Shown here piece after piece: positions 9,318 to 18,217 of a DNA stretch of 64,000 nt. The translations under genes were made by a program, and so were the position numbers. Below the pieces are notes generated by a model. The model saw only the letters and a list, made by a program, of their open reading frames with translations, was not told where the DNA came from and ran no database searches. The stretch is from Pseudomonas fluorescens. GTDB lineage: Bacteria > Pseudomonadota > Gammaproteobacteria > Pseudomonadales > Pseudomonadaceae. The DNA lies in the NCBI RefSeq assembly GCF_001623525.1, contig NZ_CP015225.1:3472001-3536000 (forward strand), read 5' to 3'. How positions within the stretch are numbered: the stretch's first letter is position 1; each line of letters begins with the position of its first letter.

Positions 9318-10067
9318 CTATTGGTCCAATACTGCTTGCGGCGCACGGATAAAGGGTTGCAACTCGGCGTGGGCCGGGGTCGAGACGTTCACCTCCTGCT
9401 GGCCCTTGGCGCCCAGGTAATGCTGGCTGAACACATCGAAATAGGCGTCCAGGGCCGAAGCGGCAGCGCTGTCCCCCGCCAGCTCCAGACACAACGCCGC
9501 CACTTCGGCGGTGCACAGGTGCTCGCTGCGGGTCGAACGGCGCAGGCGGTAACGCGACAGTCTGTCAGGCAGCAGGCTCAGGATCGGCAGTCGGTCGAAA
9601 TACGGGCTTTTACGAAAAATCTTCCGCGCCTCGGTCCAGGTCGCATCCAGCAGAATGAACAGCGGGCGCTTGGAATGATCAAGATCAACCGCATGGGTCA
9701 CCCGTGACGGCTCGACGTATTCGCCCGGAAACACCAGGTACGGTTGCCATTGCGGATCGTTCAGCAGCGCCAGCAGTTGCTCGTCGACGTCGGTGCGCGA
9801 CCAGATGAACGCGTGATTGTCGCGCACGACGTCGGCAATCAGCCAACCGGTGTTGCTCGGTTTGAACACTTCCTTGTTGGTCATGATCAGGCAGACCCCG
9901 GAGCGGGTCTCGACACTCGGACGCCAGGCGCACAGGCAATGGCTCTCGATCACTCGGCAGGCGCTGCAACGGGGCGCGCGCCAGCCACGGGCCTGGATCG
10001 GCCTGATTCCTTCATCGATGCGCTGGTCGCGCAGGCGGGCTACGGCGTTAGGGGCGTGATTCATCAT
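9318..10067 (-). CDS. DTW-domain tRNA-uridine aminocarboxypropyltransferase (TapT-like)
   Basis: 249-residue DTW-domain protein. The family adds a 3-amino-3-carboxypropyl group from SAM to uridine (acp3U) in tRNA. Zinc-type cysteines occur at CSACRVIESHCLCAW, the DxTW motif is DATWTEARKIF, and LRRSTRSEHLCTAEVAAL follows. Two in-frame ATGs (10067, 10064) are possible and neither has a strong ribosome site. Upstream in-frame codons lack homology. It is monocistronic. Confidence 0.85.
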   Translation of the reverse strand: MMNHAPNAVARLRDQRIDEGIRPIQARGWRAPRCSACRVIESHCLCAWRPSVETRSGVCLIMTNKEVFKPSNTGWLIADVVRDNHAFIWSRTDVDEQLLALLNDPQWQPYLVFPGEYVEPSRVTHAVDLDHSKRPLFILLDATWTEARKIFRKSPYFDRLPILSLLPDRLSRYRLRRSTRSEHLCTAEVAALCLELAGDSAAASALDAYFDVFSQHYLGAKGQQEVNVSTPAHAELQPFIRAPQAVLDQ

Positions 10068-10248
10068 GGGCAACGCCGGCAGAAAGGAAAACTCGACACG
10101 AACAACACTCGGCAGGGCAATAAAGGCCGGCAGTCTACCAGAGCGCACGAGCCTGTACCGTCCACCCTGGTGCCCCTATAATTCCCGGCCACTGAACGCA
10201 CAGTCATGTGATCGGTCGAACCACCAGTCACTGAACCAGGAGAGTTTC

Positions 10249-10671
10249 ATGCTGCGCCTTATCGTCCCTACCGTTGCCGTTCTGCTGGCGACGTCCTTCA
10301 GCGCTCAGGCTGCTTCGCTGAAAGAACTCGAACTGAACAAGATGCTGCAGAACGTCGCCAAGGAAAGTAGCGTCGGAACGCCGCGGGCAATCAACGAAGA
10401 CATTCTCGACCAGGGTTATACCGTCGAAGGCACCGAGCTGATCAACCATCTCAGTGTGCAAAGCAGTCACGCCCAGAAAATGCGCGCAGACCCCAAGGCT
10501 GTGTATTTCCAGTTGGGCTCTACGGTGTGCACCAATCCAGGTTTCCGCAAGTTGATGGCCAAGGGCGCAACCATGCGCTACGAGTTCACCGAGGTTAAGA
10601 CCAACCGCCCGGTCGCGACCGAGCGCTTCCAGGAATCGGATTGCCCGAAACCGGCCAAGACGAAGAAGTAA
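10249..10671 (+). CDS. Secreted PA3611-like (quorum-regulated virulence factor family) protein
   Basis: 140-residue exported protein with a signal peptide (hydrophobic LIVPTVAVLLATSF, cleavage after SAQA). The mature part (KELELNKMLQNVAKESSVGTPRAINEDILDQGYTVEG...) resembles P. aeruginosa PA3611, whose structure is known but whose function is not. Two cysteines (VCTNPGF and ESDCPKP) could form a disulfide. ATG 10249 has an AGGAGA site. It is convergent with a small RHH-like gene. Confidence 0.75.
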   Translation: MLRLIVPTVAVLLATSFSAQAASLKELELNKMLQNVAKESSVGTPRAINEDILDQGYTVEGTELINHLSVQSSHAQKMRADPKAVYFQLGSTVCTNPGFRKLMAKGATMRYEFTEVKTNRPVATERFQESDCPKPAKTKK

Positions 10672-10866
10672 TCAACCTGAACTTGCGCGCCGCTGCTCAT
10701 CGTCGGCGCGCAACTCCGCCACCAGCGCCTGCAAGTAACGCGAGCGCCATGCTCGCCCTCCCAGCCGACGACAGCATTCGTCCTCAAGACTCACCCGATT
10801 GGCCTGTGCCGACTCCAACAACATCAAGTACAACTGCCTGTCGAGCTCCAGAGTGACCCTGGTCAT
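10672..10866 (-). CDS. Small ribbon-helix-helix-like protein
   Basis: 64 residues, MTRVTLELDRQLYLMLLESAQANRVSLEDECCRRL...: one beta strand followed by two helices, the layout of Arc/MetJ-type DNA-binding domains. A clear GGCGGGAGAA ribosome site precedes ATG 10866, and its stop abuts the stop of the convergent PA3611-like gene. No toxin partner is visible, so an antitoxin role is not supported; a free-standing regulator is more likely. Confidence 0.6.
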   Translation of the reverse strand: MTRVTLELDRQLYLMLLESAQANRVSLEDECCRRLGGRAWRSRYLQALVAELRADDEQRRASSG

Positions 10867-11332
10867 TTCTCCCGCCTCCCTGCCCCGATTCGCTGCAATC
10901 CATCACGTGGCACCCAACCCTGGGCGTCAAATTGCATTGGCACGCTTGTTATCAGTAAATCAGAGCGACACGCACCCGGCCGGCAATCTGACGAGCGGTG
11001 CAATCGTTCACGGCATGTATCAGCGGTTGCCAACGGTCACTTTTGCGCGCCATGATCAGGGCAGCAAAGATCGGCATGAGGGTCTAGATTCAAAGTATCC
11101 ATAGTATTTTCATCGGGCAGAAAGAGGCTGCCTGGCCAACACCTTGGTGTGTGATTGTTTTTTATCAAAGGGAAAAGCAGAACCCGCTGGATGGCTTGGT
11201 CGCCTTGCTGCAGACCGCGTCAAGCCAGGTCACCCTCCAGGCCGATGCTTGGGCTGACAACGACACACGGAGTGTCGTGGCCTCGATGAATCTCTCGTCC
11301 GGGCCGGGGTCCTGTTAAGAAGGAGAAGCTGA
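10867..11332. other. 466-bp intergenic region without a gene
   Basis: Lies between two divergent genes and presumably carries both promoters. It contains a short hairpin (CGACACACGGAGTGTCG near 11260) and an AAGAAGGAG ribosome site at its right end for the LOG gene. No ORF with a credible start and no clear sRNA terminator were seen. Confidence 0.5.
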
Positions 11333-12451
11333 ATGCCTTACAAACCGAATGACCTGCTCAGTCGTCATTTTGAGAACCATGGCCACGACCTCACCCGCAA
11401 GGTCGAAGAGCAACTCAACCTGGTCTCCCCCAACAGCCCCAACCTCCCCATTTACCGAGACATGATCCTGACCGTGCTGCGCATGGCCCAGGAAGATCAC
11501 AACCGCTGGAATGCCAAGATCACACTACAAGCCCTGAGGGAACTGGAACACGCCTTCCGTACCCTCGAGCAGTTCAAGGGCCGACGCAAGGTCACGGTCT
11601 TCGGCTCGGCCCGAACACCCATCGAACATCCGCTGTATGGCCTGGCCCGAGAGCTGGGGGCGGCGCTGGCCCGCTCGGACATGATGGTCATCACCGGCGC
11701 CGGCGGTGGCATCATGGCCGCCGCCCATGAAGGCGCAGGGCGCGACCACAGCCTGGGATTCAACATCACCCTGCCTTTCGAGCAACACGCAAACCCGACC
11801 GTCGAGGGCACGCCGAACCTGCTGCCGTTCCACTTCTTCTTCACCCGTAAACTGTTTTTTGTCAAAGAGGCCGACGCACTGGTGCTCTGCCCCGGCGGTT
11901 TCGGCACGCTTGATGAAGCGCTGGAAGTCCTGACGCTGGTACAGACAGGCAAGAGCCCTTTGGTACCGGTGGTCCTGCTGGATGTGCCAGGGGGCAAGTT
12001 CTGGCAAGGAGCCCTGAACTTTATCCGCGAGCAACTGGAGGAAAACCGCTACATCCTGCCCACCGACATGAAGCTGATGCGCCTGGTGTACAACGCCGAA
12101 GAGGCCGTGGAAGAAATCAACCAGTTCTACCGCAACTTTCACTCCAGCCGCTGGCTCAAGCATCAGTTCGTGATCCGCATGAATCACAAGCTAAACGAAC
12201 AGGCGTTGCAGCAGATGCAGGGAGAATTCGCCGATTTGTGCCTCAACGACTGTTTTCATCAACATGACTACAGCGGTGAAGAGCACGACGAAGCCCAGTT
12301 CAGTCATCTGACCCGACTGGCGTTTGCCTTCAACGCCCGGGATCACGGTCGCTTGAGGGAACTGGTGGATTACATCAACCTGCCGCAAAACTGGGCCCAG
12401 CCCGCCTCAAAACCCCACCCCCTCACATGGGAGCCGATCAAGGTAACCTGA
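11333..12451 (+). CDS. LOG-family (TIGR00730-like) nucleotide-binding protein
   Basis: 372-residue Rossmann-fold protein of the LOG/lysine-decarboxylase-like family, many of which are nucleoside 5'-monophosphate phosphoribohydrolases. The family motifs are GSARTP, GAGGGIMAAAHEGA and the active-site PGGFGTLDEALE. N- and C-terminal helical extensions make it longer than typical cytokinin-activating LOG proteins. The substrate is not assignable. An AGAAGGAG site precedes ATG 11333, and a bidirectional terminator separates it from recX. Confidence 0.85.
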   Translation: MPYKPNDLLSRHFENHGHDLTRKVEEQLNLVSPNSPNLPIYRDMILTVLRMAQEDHNRWNAKITLQALRELEHAFRTLEQFKGRRKVTVFGSARTPIEHPLYGLARELGAALARSDMMVITGAGGGIMAAAHEGAGRDHSLGFNITLPFEQHANPTVEGTPNLLPFHFFFTRKLFFVKEADALVLCPGGFGTLDEALEVLTLVQTGKSPLVPVVLLDVPGGKFWQGALNFIREQLEENRYILPTDMKLMRLVYNAEEAVEEINQFYRNFHSSRWLKHQFVIRMNHKLNEQALQQMQGEFADLCLNDCFHQHDYSGEEHDEAQFSHLTRLAFAFNARDHGRLRELVDYINLPQNWAQPASKPHPLTWEPIKVT

Positions 12452-12456
12452 GCCCA

Positions 12457-12497
12457 TAAAAAAACGGCCTGCTATCGAAATAGCAGGCCGTTTTTGT
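12457..12497. terminator. Bidirectional terminator, LOG gene / recX
   Basis: AAAAAACGGCCTGCTA and TAGCAGGCCGTTTTT form a perfect stem of at least ten pairs with a GAAA-containing loop and A/T runs on both sides. It fits termination of the convergent LOG gene and recX. Confidence 0.92.
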
Positions 12498-12965
12498 TTA
12501 GTCATCCATACCGCGACCGCTGAACAAGCGGTTGATCATTTCCATGGAGTAACCTCGATACGCCAGGAAACGCCCTTGTTTGGCTCGTTCCCGTGCATCG
12601 ATGGGTAAATGTCCTGAGAACTTGCGGCGCCAGGTGTCCGTCAGTTGCTCCTGCCAATCGATACCGCTTTCGCGCAAGGCAAGTTCGATATCCGGGCGTT
12701 GCAAACCACGCTGGCCCAGTTCCTCACGAATTCGCAAAGGACCATAACCGGAGCGAGCGCGATAAGAGACAAAGCTTTCCAGGTAACGGGACTCCGACAG
12801 CAAGCCCTCTTCGGTCAAACGGTCGAGGGCTGTGTCGATCAACTCATCGGGAGCGCCGCGCTGACGCAGCTTACGCGTCAGCTCGACTCGACCATGCTCG
12901 CGCCTGGCGAGCAGGTCCATCGCGGTTCGTCGCACCGCGACGAGGGTATCGAGGACGACGGTCAT
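12498..12965 (-). CDS. recX: RecX, RecA modulator
   Basis: 155-residue all-helical regulator that limits RecA filament growth. It shows the RecX repeat pattern ([55 protein letters not shown], then [15 protein letters not shown]). It lies 8 bp after recA and is very likely co-transcribed with it. Confidence 0.95.
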   Translation of the reverse strand: MTVVLDTLVAVRRTAMDLLARREHGRVELTRKLRQRGAPDELIDTALDRLTEEGLLSESRYLESFVSYRARSGYGPLRIREELGQRGLQRPDIELALRESGIDWQEQLTDTWRRKFSGHLPIDARERAKQGRFLAYRGYSMEMINRLFSGRGMDD

Positions 12966-12973
12966 CGATTCGA

Positions 12974-14026
<1,053 letters not shown>

Positions 14027-14066
14027 TAAAGTCCTCACGTAATCAATAAGGCCTGACGGCCAACAC

Positions 14067-14082
14067 CTGTATAAGTAGCCAG
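14067..14082 (-). promoter_or_regulatory. LexA box upstream of recA
   Basis: Read on the coding strand: TACTGGCTACTTATACAG, i.e. CTG-N10-CAG with the TA-flanked arms of the SOS consensus. It is 41 bp upstream of the recA start, where LexA would block the promoter. Confidence 0.88.
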
Positions 14083-14109
14083 TATTATTCCACAGCGATT
14101 GAGGATCGC

Positions 14110-14610
14110 CTACCCCTGATTTGAGATTTCTACAGCGGCATGTTGCAGCAGCCCCTCTAGCGCGGCCTTCACCGTTTGTCGGCGGACCTCGTCGCGGTTG
14201 CCTGCAAAGAATCGCTGCTCGCTGATCACCGCTTCGCCAACGCCCCAGGCCAGCCACACCGTGCCCACCGGCTTGTTCGGCGAACCACCATCCGGCCCTG
14301 CTACACCGCTGACCGCCACGGCAAAACGCGCCAGGCTTTTATGCTGGGCGCCTCGCACCATGGCCTCGACCACCTCGCGGCTGACCGCCCCTACCGTGCC
14401 GAACAACTCGGCCGGTACGTCCAACTGCTGGGTCTTCTGGCGATTGGAATAGGTGACGTAACCCGCCTCGAACCAGGCCGAACTCCCGGGAATCCGGGTA
14501 ATCGCCTCGGCAATCCCGCCGCCCGTGCAGGACTCAGCCGTGGTGACGTGGGCATTGAGCAACTGCAGGCGCCTGCCCAGCTCAGCGGCCAGTTCGGTGA
14601 TGTCGTCCAT
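14110..14610 (-). CDS. cinA: CinA/PncC-type nicotinamide-nucleotide amidase
   Basis: 166 residues, equal to the C-terminal (PncC) domain of CinA, which deamidates nicotinamide mononucleotide in NAD recycling. Motifs: [52 protein letters not shown] 14610 has a CAGGAGAG site. It forms one border of the tailocin island; the mutS-cinA interval is a known tailocin site in fluorescent pseudomonads. Confidence 0.93.
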   Translation of the reverse strand: MDDITELAAELGRRLQLLNAHVTTAESCTGGGIAEAITRIPGSSAWFEAGYVTYSNRQKTQQLDVPAELFGTVGAVSREVVEAMVRGAQHKSLARFAVAVSGVAGPDGGSPNKPVGTVWLAWGVGEAVISEQRFFAGNRDEVRRQTVKAALEGLLQHAAVEISNQG

Positions 14611-14681
14611 GGTGCTCTCCTGATTCCACACAATTGAGGCCTACCGTACACGAGCAATGGAAGCTTGCAAGGCTTGGCGGA

Positions 14682-15218
14682 TTACCGATCCAGCGCTCTG
14701 ATATAGGCCTGACAGGCCTGCAAGGCAATCAATCCGCGATCACCGGCGTCGGTGATGGCGATAATTCGTTGAGCATGCGCCGGGTCAAGTCGGGCGCGTG
14801 GGGCGCCATGATCCAGGCCGCCGGCGCCGGTGGCGGCAGGCACTGCACAACCGGCGGCAACATCGTTGGCGTCGAGGAGGACTGACAGCCGGACATCGGC
14901 AGTAGCAAGGCGATCGCGCAGGCGATCCTGGTTACGTTGGGCATCGCTCAAGGCTCGGTAATGGGTTTGTTCGCTGGCGGACAGCTGCTGCTCAAGGGCC
15001 AGACGTTTGTCTTGCTCGGTCTTTTGCTGCGTCGCGGCCGCTTGGGTCATTTGATTAAGCGTCTCGGCCTGGGACTGTGCGAGTCGGGCCAACTGCTGTC
15101 CGTAACGCCAGTCCTGGCACCGCCACGCGAGCATCGCCGAGCCACCGGCCAGCAGCGCGAGCAACACAACAATGCCCAGGGCGCGAGACGAAAAAGGCAT
15201 CAGGTCGAAGGTTGGCAT
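14682..15218 (-). CDS. Rz-like i-spanin of the tailocin lysis cassette
   Basis: 178 residues. Inner-membrane spanin subunit: one N-terminal membrane anchor (ALGIVVLLALLAGGSAMLAW), then a long periplasmic coiled coil (QLARLAQSQAETLNQMTQAAATQQKTEQDKRLALEQQLSASEQ). It partners the Rz1 lipoprotein encoded inside it in another frame to disrupt the outer membrane. ATG 15218 follows GGGAGGTGTT and overlaps the endolysin end by 19 nt. This is the last gene pair of the island. Confidence 0.88.
   Translation of the reverse strand: MPTFDLMPFSSRALGIVVLLALLAGGSAMLAWRCQDWRYGQQLARLAQSQAETLNQMTQAAATQQKTEQDKRLALEQQLSASEQTHYRALSDAQRNQDRLRDRLATADVRLSVLLDANDVAAGCAVPAATGAGGLDHGAPRARLDPAHAQRIIAITDAGDRGLIALQACQAYIRALDR
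14729..14944 (-). CDS. Rz1-like o-spanin lipoprotein nested inside Rz
   Basis: 71 residues, entirely within the Rz gene but in a different frame. It starts with a lipoprotein signal peptide (ITRIACAIALLLPMSGC-like region, lipobox LPMSGC; Cys near residue 19). The short mature part is proline-rich (PTMLPPVVQCLPPPAPAAW), as in Rz1 of lambda and P2 (LysC). Small size, lipobox and nested position together make the call firm. Confidence 0.87.
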   Translation of the reverse strand: MPNVTRIACAIALLLPMSGCQSSSTPTMLPPVVQCLPPPAPAAWIMAPHAPDLTRRMLNELSPSPTPVIAD

Positions 15219-15763
15219 AACACCTCCCTCGCCCGCGCCCACAATTGCAGGCGGTCTTCCAGGCCGTTCAAACCGCCATTAATGCGCCGGGTGATGGTGT
15301 TGAACTGATCACGATCGGCCAGCTCGTTCAAGCCGCTCTGCTCCCAGAACCAAGCGGCGGATTCGGATGCCCATTGCGGCTGCTCAAGAAGCTCAGGCAG
15401 CGCCAGCAGCCGTTCATCACCGAACAAGCCAAGACTACAGCGACGATAATTGTCATGGCCGGTAATCTGGATCAGTCCTCGGCCGCGATACTTCTGGCCG
15501 TCGCCGTCAGCCTGGGGCGAGTTGCCCAGGCGAACGGCCAGGGTTCCGGTATCGTATTTGCTCAGGTATTGCTCGCTGCCCAGCTCGCGCACATAACGCA
15601 ATTGTCCCGACTCATGACCGACCTGGGCCAGGAACGCGGCCATGCGTTTGGGTGTGTCGATACGATAGCGGGCCATCGCGGTGTTCAGCGCGGAAATAAA
15701 AACGCCCGCTTGGGCGCGGGCGTTGGGCATGATGTTGATAAGTTGCTGCTGCGTAAGGTCCAT
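15200..15763 (-). CDS. GH19 chitinase-like endolysin
   Basis: 187-residue glycoside hydrolase family 19 muramidase-type endolysin. Features: FLAQVGHESGQLRYVREL with the catalytic glutamate, KYRGRGLIQITGHDNYR, and a C-terminal TRRINGGLNGLEDRLQLW. It has no signal peptide, so it depends on a holin (encoded at 41.7 kb, 26 kb away at the other end of the operon). A perfect terminator-like hairpin lies within its first 25 codons. Confidence 0.92.
   Translation of the reverse strand: MDLTQQQLINIMPNARAQAGVFISALNTAMARYRIDTPKRMAAFLAQVGHESGQLRYVRELGSEQYLSKYDTGTLAVRLGNSPQADGDGQKYRGRGLIQITGHDNYRRCSLGLFGDERLLALPELLEQPQWASESAAWFWEQSGLNELADRDQFNTITRRINGGLNGLEDRLQLWARAREVLCQPST
15694..15724 (-). terminator. 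Terminator-like hairpin inside the endolysin gene
   Basis: On the coding strand AACGCCCGC-GCCCAA-GCGGGCGTT forms a perfect 9-bp stem with a 6-nt loop, followed by TTTATTT. It covers about codons 13-24 of the endolysin. It may attenuate lysis-gene transcription or may be a chance feature of this coding sequence; only the structure is seen. Confidence 0.6.
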
Positions 15764-16016
15764 ATTCAGGTCATCGCAAGTGCGTGATCAAAGATGTCCG
15801 GCCAGCCAGGACGGCGCAACCGGGCGATATTTAGTGGCTGGAAAGTTCTCATCCTGCGGCCAATCCCTCAGAGCTCGGCGATAAGCCTAGAGCTGTGTGT
15901 ATTGTGCTTGGTCCAATGTCGTACCGCCGCCGTCGTCCCCGTTGCAACGGCCCTGCTGTTATCGAATAGCGGCGACCCGCTGCCACGTGGAGTTCTGACG
16001 TTTCGCCGTGGGTTAC

Positions 16017-16583
16017 TTAAGCGGCAGACTCAGGCATGACAGGCCAGTTGATATCGGTAGGAAAACCGATCTGATGCTGGATACGATTCAATTCAACGCT
16101 ATAGAGTTTCCACTCCATCAGCGCCAGTTGTTCTTGGTCGCTGGCGTCGCCGATGTCTTCGGCGTATTGCAGGGGCGCTATACGCAGAACTGCATCGCGA
16201 AGAAGAGCATCCCGTTCGGCGAAAACCTGGACCTTGACGTCGTTCAATTGTGACTCAGCGTCGAACTGCCAGGTAGGGTCTCTCCAGATATGGTAATTGC
16301 CCGGCCAGGGTTCCCTAGTGAATACATCCGGCAACTCTCCAAGTTCGCCCCAGATCTGCTGGCCGCCATCCTCCTTGCGATAAACCAAACCGCGATGATC
16401 AACCACCTCTCGAGGAACATTATTCACCAGCGCCCACGTACGACCCTTTTCAGGAGGGGGGAGCTCAAACGAAATTCCAACAGCATTACTGGGGATCTGA
16501 ACGCCAATACCCGGCGTTACGGAGAACTCCACGGGCCCGGACAATGCGCCGGCGTTATCGAATAGATAATAAAACACAGGCAC
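16017..16583 (-). CDS. Tail fibre assembly protein (Tfa-like)
   Basis: 188 residues. It has a variable N-terminal part and a C-terminal region (FTREPWPGNYHIWRDPTWQFDAESQL...RDALLRDAVLRIAPLQYAEDIGDASDQEQLALMEWKLYSVELNRI) typical of tail-fibre chaperones of Mu and P2 phages. It lies 1 bp after the 364-residue fibre and is its likely folding partner. About 250 bp without a gene (15764-16016) separates it from the endolysin. Confidence 0.85.
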   Translation of the reverse strand: MPVFYYLFDNAGALSGPVEFSVTPGIGVQIPSNAVGISFELPPPEKGRTWALVNNVPREVVDHRGLVYRKEDGGQQIWGELGELPDVFTREPWPGNYHIWRDPTWQFDAESQLNDVKVQVFAERDALLRDAVLRIAPLQYAEDIGDASDQEQLALMEWKLYSVELNRIQHQIGFPTDINWPVMPESAA

Positions 16584-16584
16584 C

Positions 16585-17679
16585 TCAGATTAGTTTTATA
16601 CGCGCAGGATAGGCGATGTTGCGCGGGCGGGATTTGAAGGAGTAGAGCAGCGTATTGGCCGTATCCATCTGGTAAGTGGTCCCGACAGGAAATATCGGAC
16701 CACCGTTTACCAAGTCTCCAACAATTTTGATTTCTTCGCGGGTATTGACACCGAATCCGGTAAGGCTATCGGACCATCTTGATCCCATCGCACCGGCGCC
16801 TTGTGCCCCAAACGCATGGGAATGCGTAGTGCCGGCTTGAAAGGTCCCAATCGCCCGTCCGGGATCCACAGAGCGCCCTTCGTCCAGGATTCGCAGGAAC
16901 TCCCCCCGCCCTTCTGGCGCACGAAACGTGAGTACGCCATCACCGGAACTCCATTTGCCCTCATTGCCTTCCCGAGTGGCCTCGATACCGAGCATTCCGG
17001 ACTGTTGGGCGTGATCCCAGAGCCATGGCCATTCAGCACGTTTCATGACTGTGCCATTTAGTGCACCGTAACCTCCTGGGCTCAGTTGGATGGTCGTTTC
17101 AAAAAACGGGCGTCCCAAGGGCGTATTGTCAAAGCGTCCCATGGGCCACCAGTTCCCGGCACCGTCACTGCGCAAATGCCACCAGTCACCACTGCCCATT
17201 AATACGATAAATGAATAACCGGTAGCCGAAAGGTGGGTGTGGAACTTGATTCGGTCCGCACCGGCGGCCTGAACCACAAGACGACTACCGCTATTGTCCA
17301 GGCGTCGAATGATGACATCTCGAACACCCAGTCCGACGTTGGACGAGGGCAACCCGATCGTGGTGGCGCCAGCATTGGCGTCAATCAATACGAGACCCAG
17401 TTCACTTGCCGTCAGGACTTTCGACAGGGCCAGACGCGTAATCACCGAACGCGTAGGAGTGGTCGTACCGATGATTTTCTGAACGGCTTTGAAAAGCTGC
17501 TGGGTGTCTGCTTCGGATGGAGTCATATCGGCGCCCGAAATCACCGCCAGAATCTCCTGTGTGACGCTGTTGCCCCATACGGCGGGGATCAGGGATCCCG
17601 GCGAACCTTCGACCGGGTTTTCATCCACGAACCGACCGTTCACCAGCCCGACGCTGGGAACACTTTTTGGATAATCCAT
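16585..17679 (-). CDS. Tailocin tail fibre B of the Mu-like module
   Basis: 364 residues. The N-terminal ~70 residues (MDYPKSVPSVGLVNGRFVDENP...SLIPAVWGN) are shared with the neighbouring fibre at 18214-19377 and are probably the baseplate-attachment part. The C-terminal half has a tail-collar-like region (MGRFDNTPLGRPF, FRAPEGRGEFLRILDEGRSVDPGR, HSHAFGAQG) and ends ...SRPRNIAYPARIKLI, a common receptor-binding fibre ending. It presumably sets the killing spectrum. Confidence 0.85.
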   Translation of the reverse strand: MDYPKSVPSVGLVNGRFVDENPVEGSPGSLIPAVWGNSVTQEILAVISGADMTPSEADTQQLFKAVQKIIGTTTPTRSVITRLALSKVLTASELGLVLIDANAGATTIGLPSSNVGLGVRDVIIRRLDNSGSRLVVQAAGADRIKFHTHLSATGYSFIVLMGSGDWWHLRSDGAGNWWPMGRFDNTPLGRPFFETTIQLSPGGYGALNGTVMKRAEWPWLWDHAQQSGMLGIEATREGNEGKWSSGDGVLTFRAPEGRGEFLRILDEGRSVDPGRAIGTFQAGTTHSHAFGAQGAGAMGSRWSDSLTGFGVNTREEIKIVGDLVNGGPIFPVGTTYQMDTANTLLYSFKSRPRNIAYPARIKLI

Positions 17680-17707
17680 GTTCTATTTTCTCTCTATGAG
17701 ACAGGGC

Positions 17708-18217
17708 TCAAGCGTGAAGAGGTAGCGCTCGGAGGGTCGCGAGCACGTCATCAGCGGCCTGAGCCGCAAGATCCACCTTGCCTTTGGCCATGTGCGCGCG
17801 AATCTGTGTCTTGGCCTTGAGGCGCAGCTCGCGAAGCGCCAGCAGGTTCGCTTCAAACTCGGCAGCCTTGGCGAGAATCTGATCCGCCGCCTGCCTGGCT
17901 GTGCGCCCTTTCACGACCCACGAAGAAACGGCCAATGGGACGGTTTTTTTCGGATAGCCCTGATCCTTGAAGGCCTGCGCTTCCAGGGCGGCTTGTTGGT
18001 ATTCCAAGGCCCGCAATGGATCTCCGGCCAACCTGCGACGGGCGCTATCGGCAGCGGCATCGACCTTGATGCACAGGCGTTCGGCTTCCTGGCGTAACAG
18101 CTCGGCAGCATTCTCTTCAGTCAGTACCCAGGCGCCGTCCTCCCAGGTATGGGCGGAAGAAGGTGAAGGCGGGCGAAGTCCATCCTCGTACTGGTGCAGT
18201 TCTTGAATGACTTTCAT
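17708..18217 (-). CDS. Second tail fibre chaperone-like protein
   Basis: 169 residues, unlike the Tfa at 16.0 kb. The N-terminal MKVIQELHQYEDGLRPPSPSSAHTWEDGAWVLTEEN is followed by a helical region (CIKVDAAADSARRRLAGDPLRALEYQQAALEAQAFKDQGYP) seen in tail-fibre assembly or tail proteins of Pseudomonas phages. Its start overlaps the stop of fibre A by 4 bp, so it is the likely chaperone of that fibre. Confidence 0.7.
   Translation of the reverse strand: MKVIQELHQYEDGLRPPSPSSAHTWEDGAWVLTEENAAELLRQEAERLCIKVDAAADSARRRLAGDPLRALEYQQAALEAQAFKDQGYPKKTVPLAVSSWVVKGRTARQAADQILAKAAEFEANLLALRELRLKAKTQIRAHMAKGKVDLAAQAADDVLATLRALPLHA

Noticed and set aside
10672..10866. RHH gene as half of a toxin-antitoxin pair
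   Set aside because: No toxin-like neighbour on either side; both flanking genes are unrelated.
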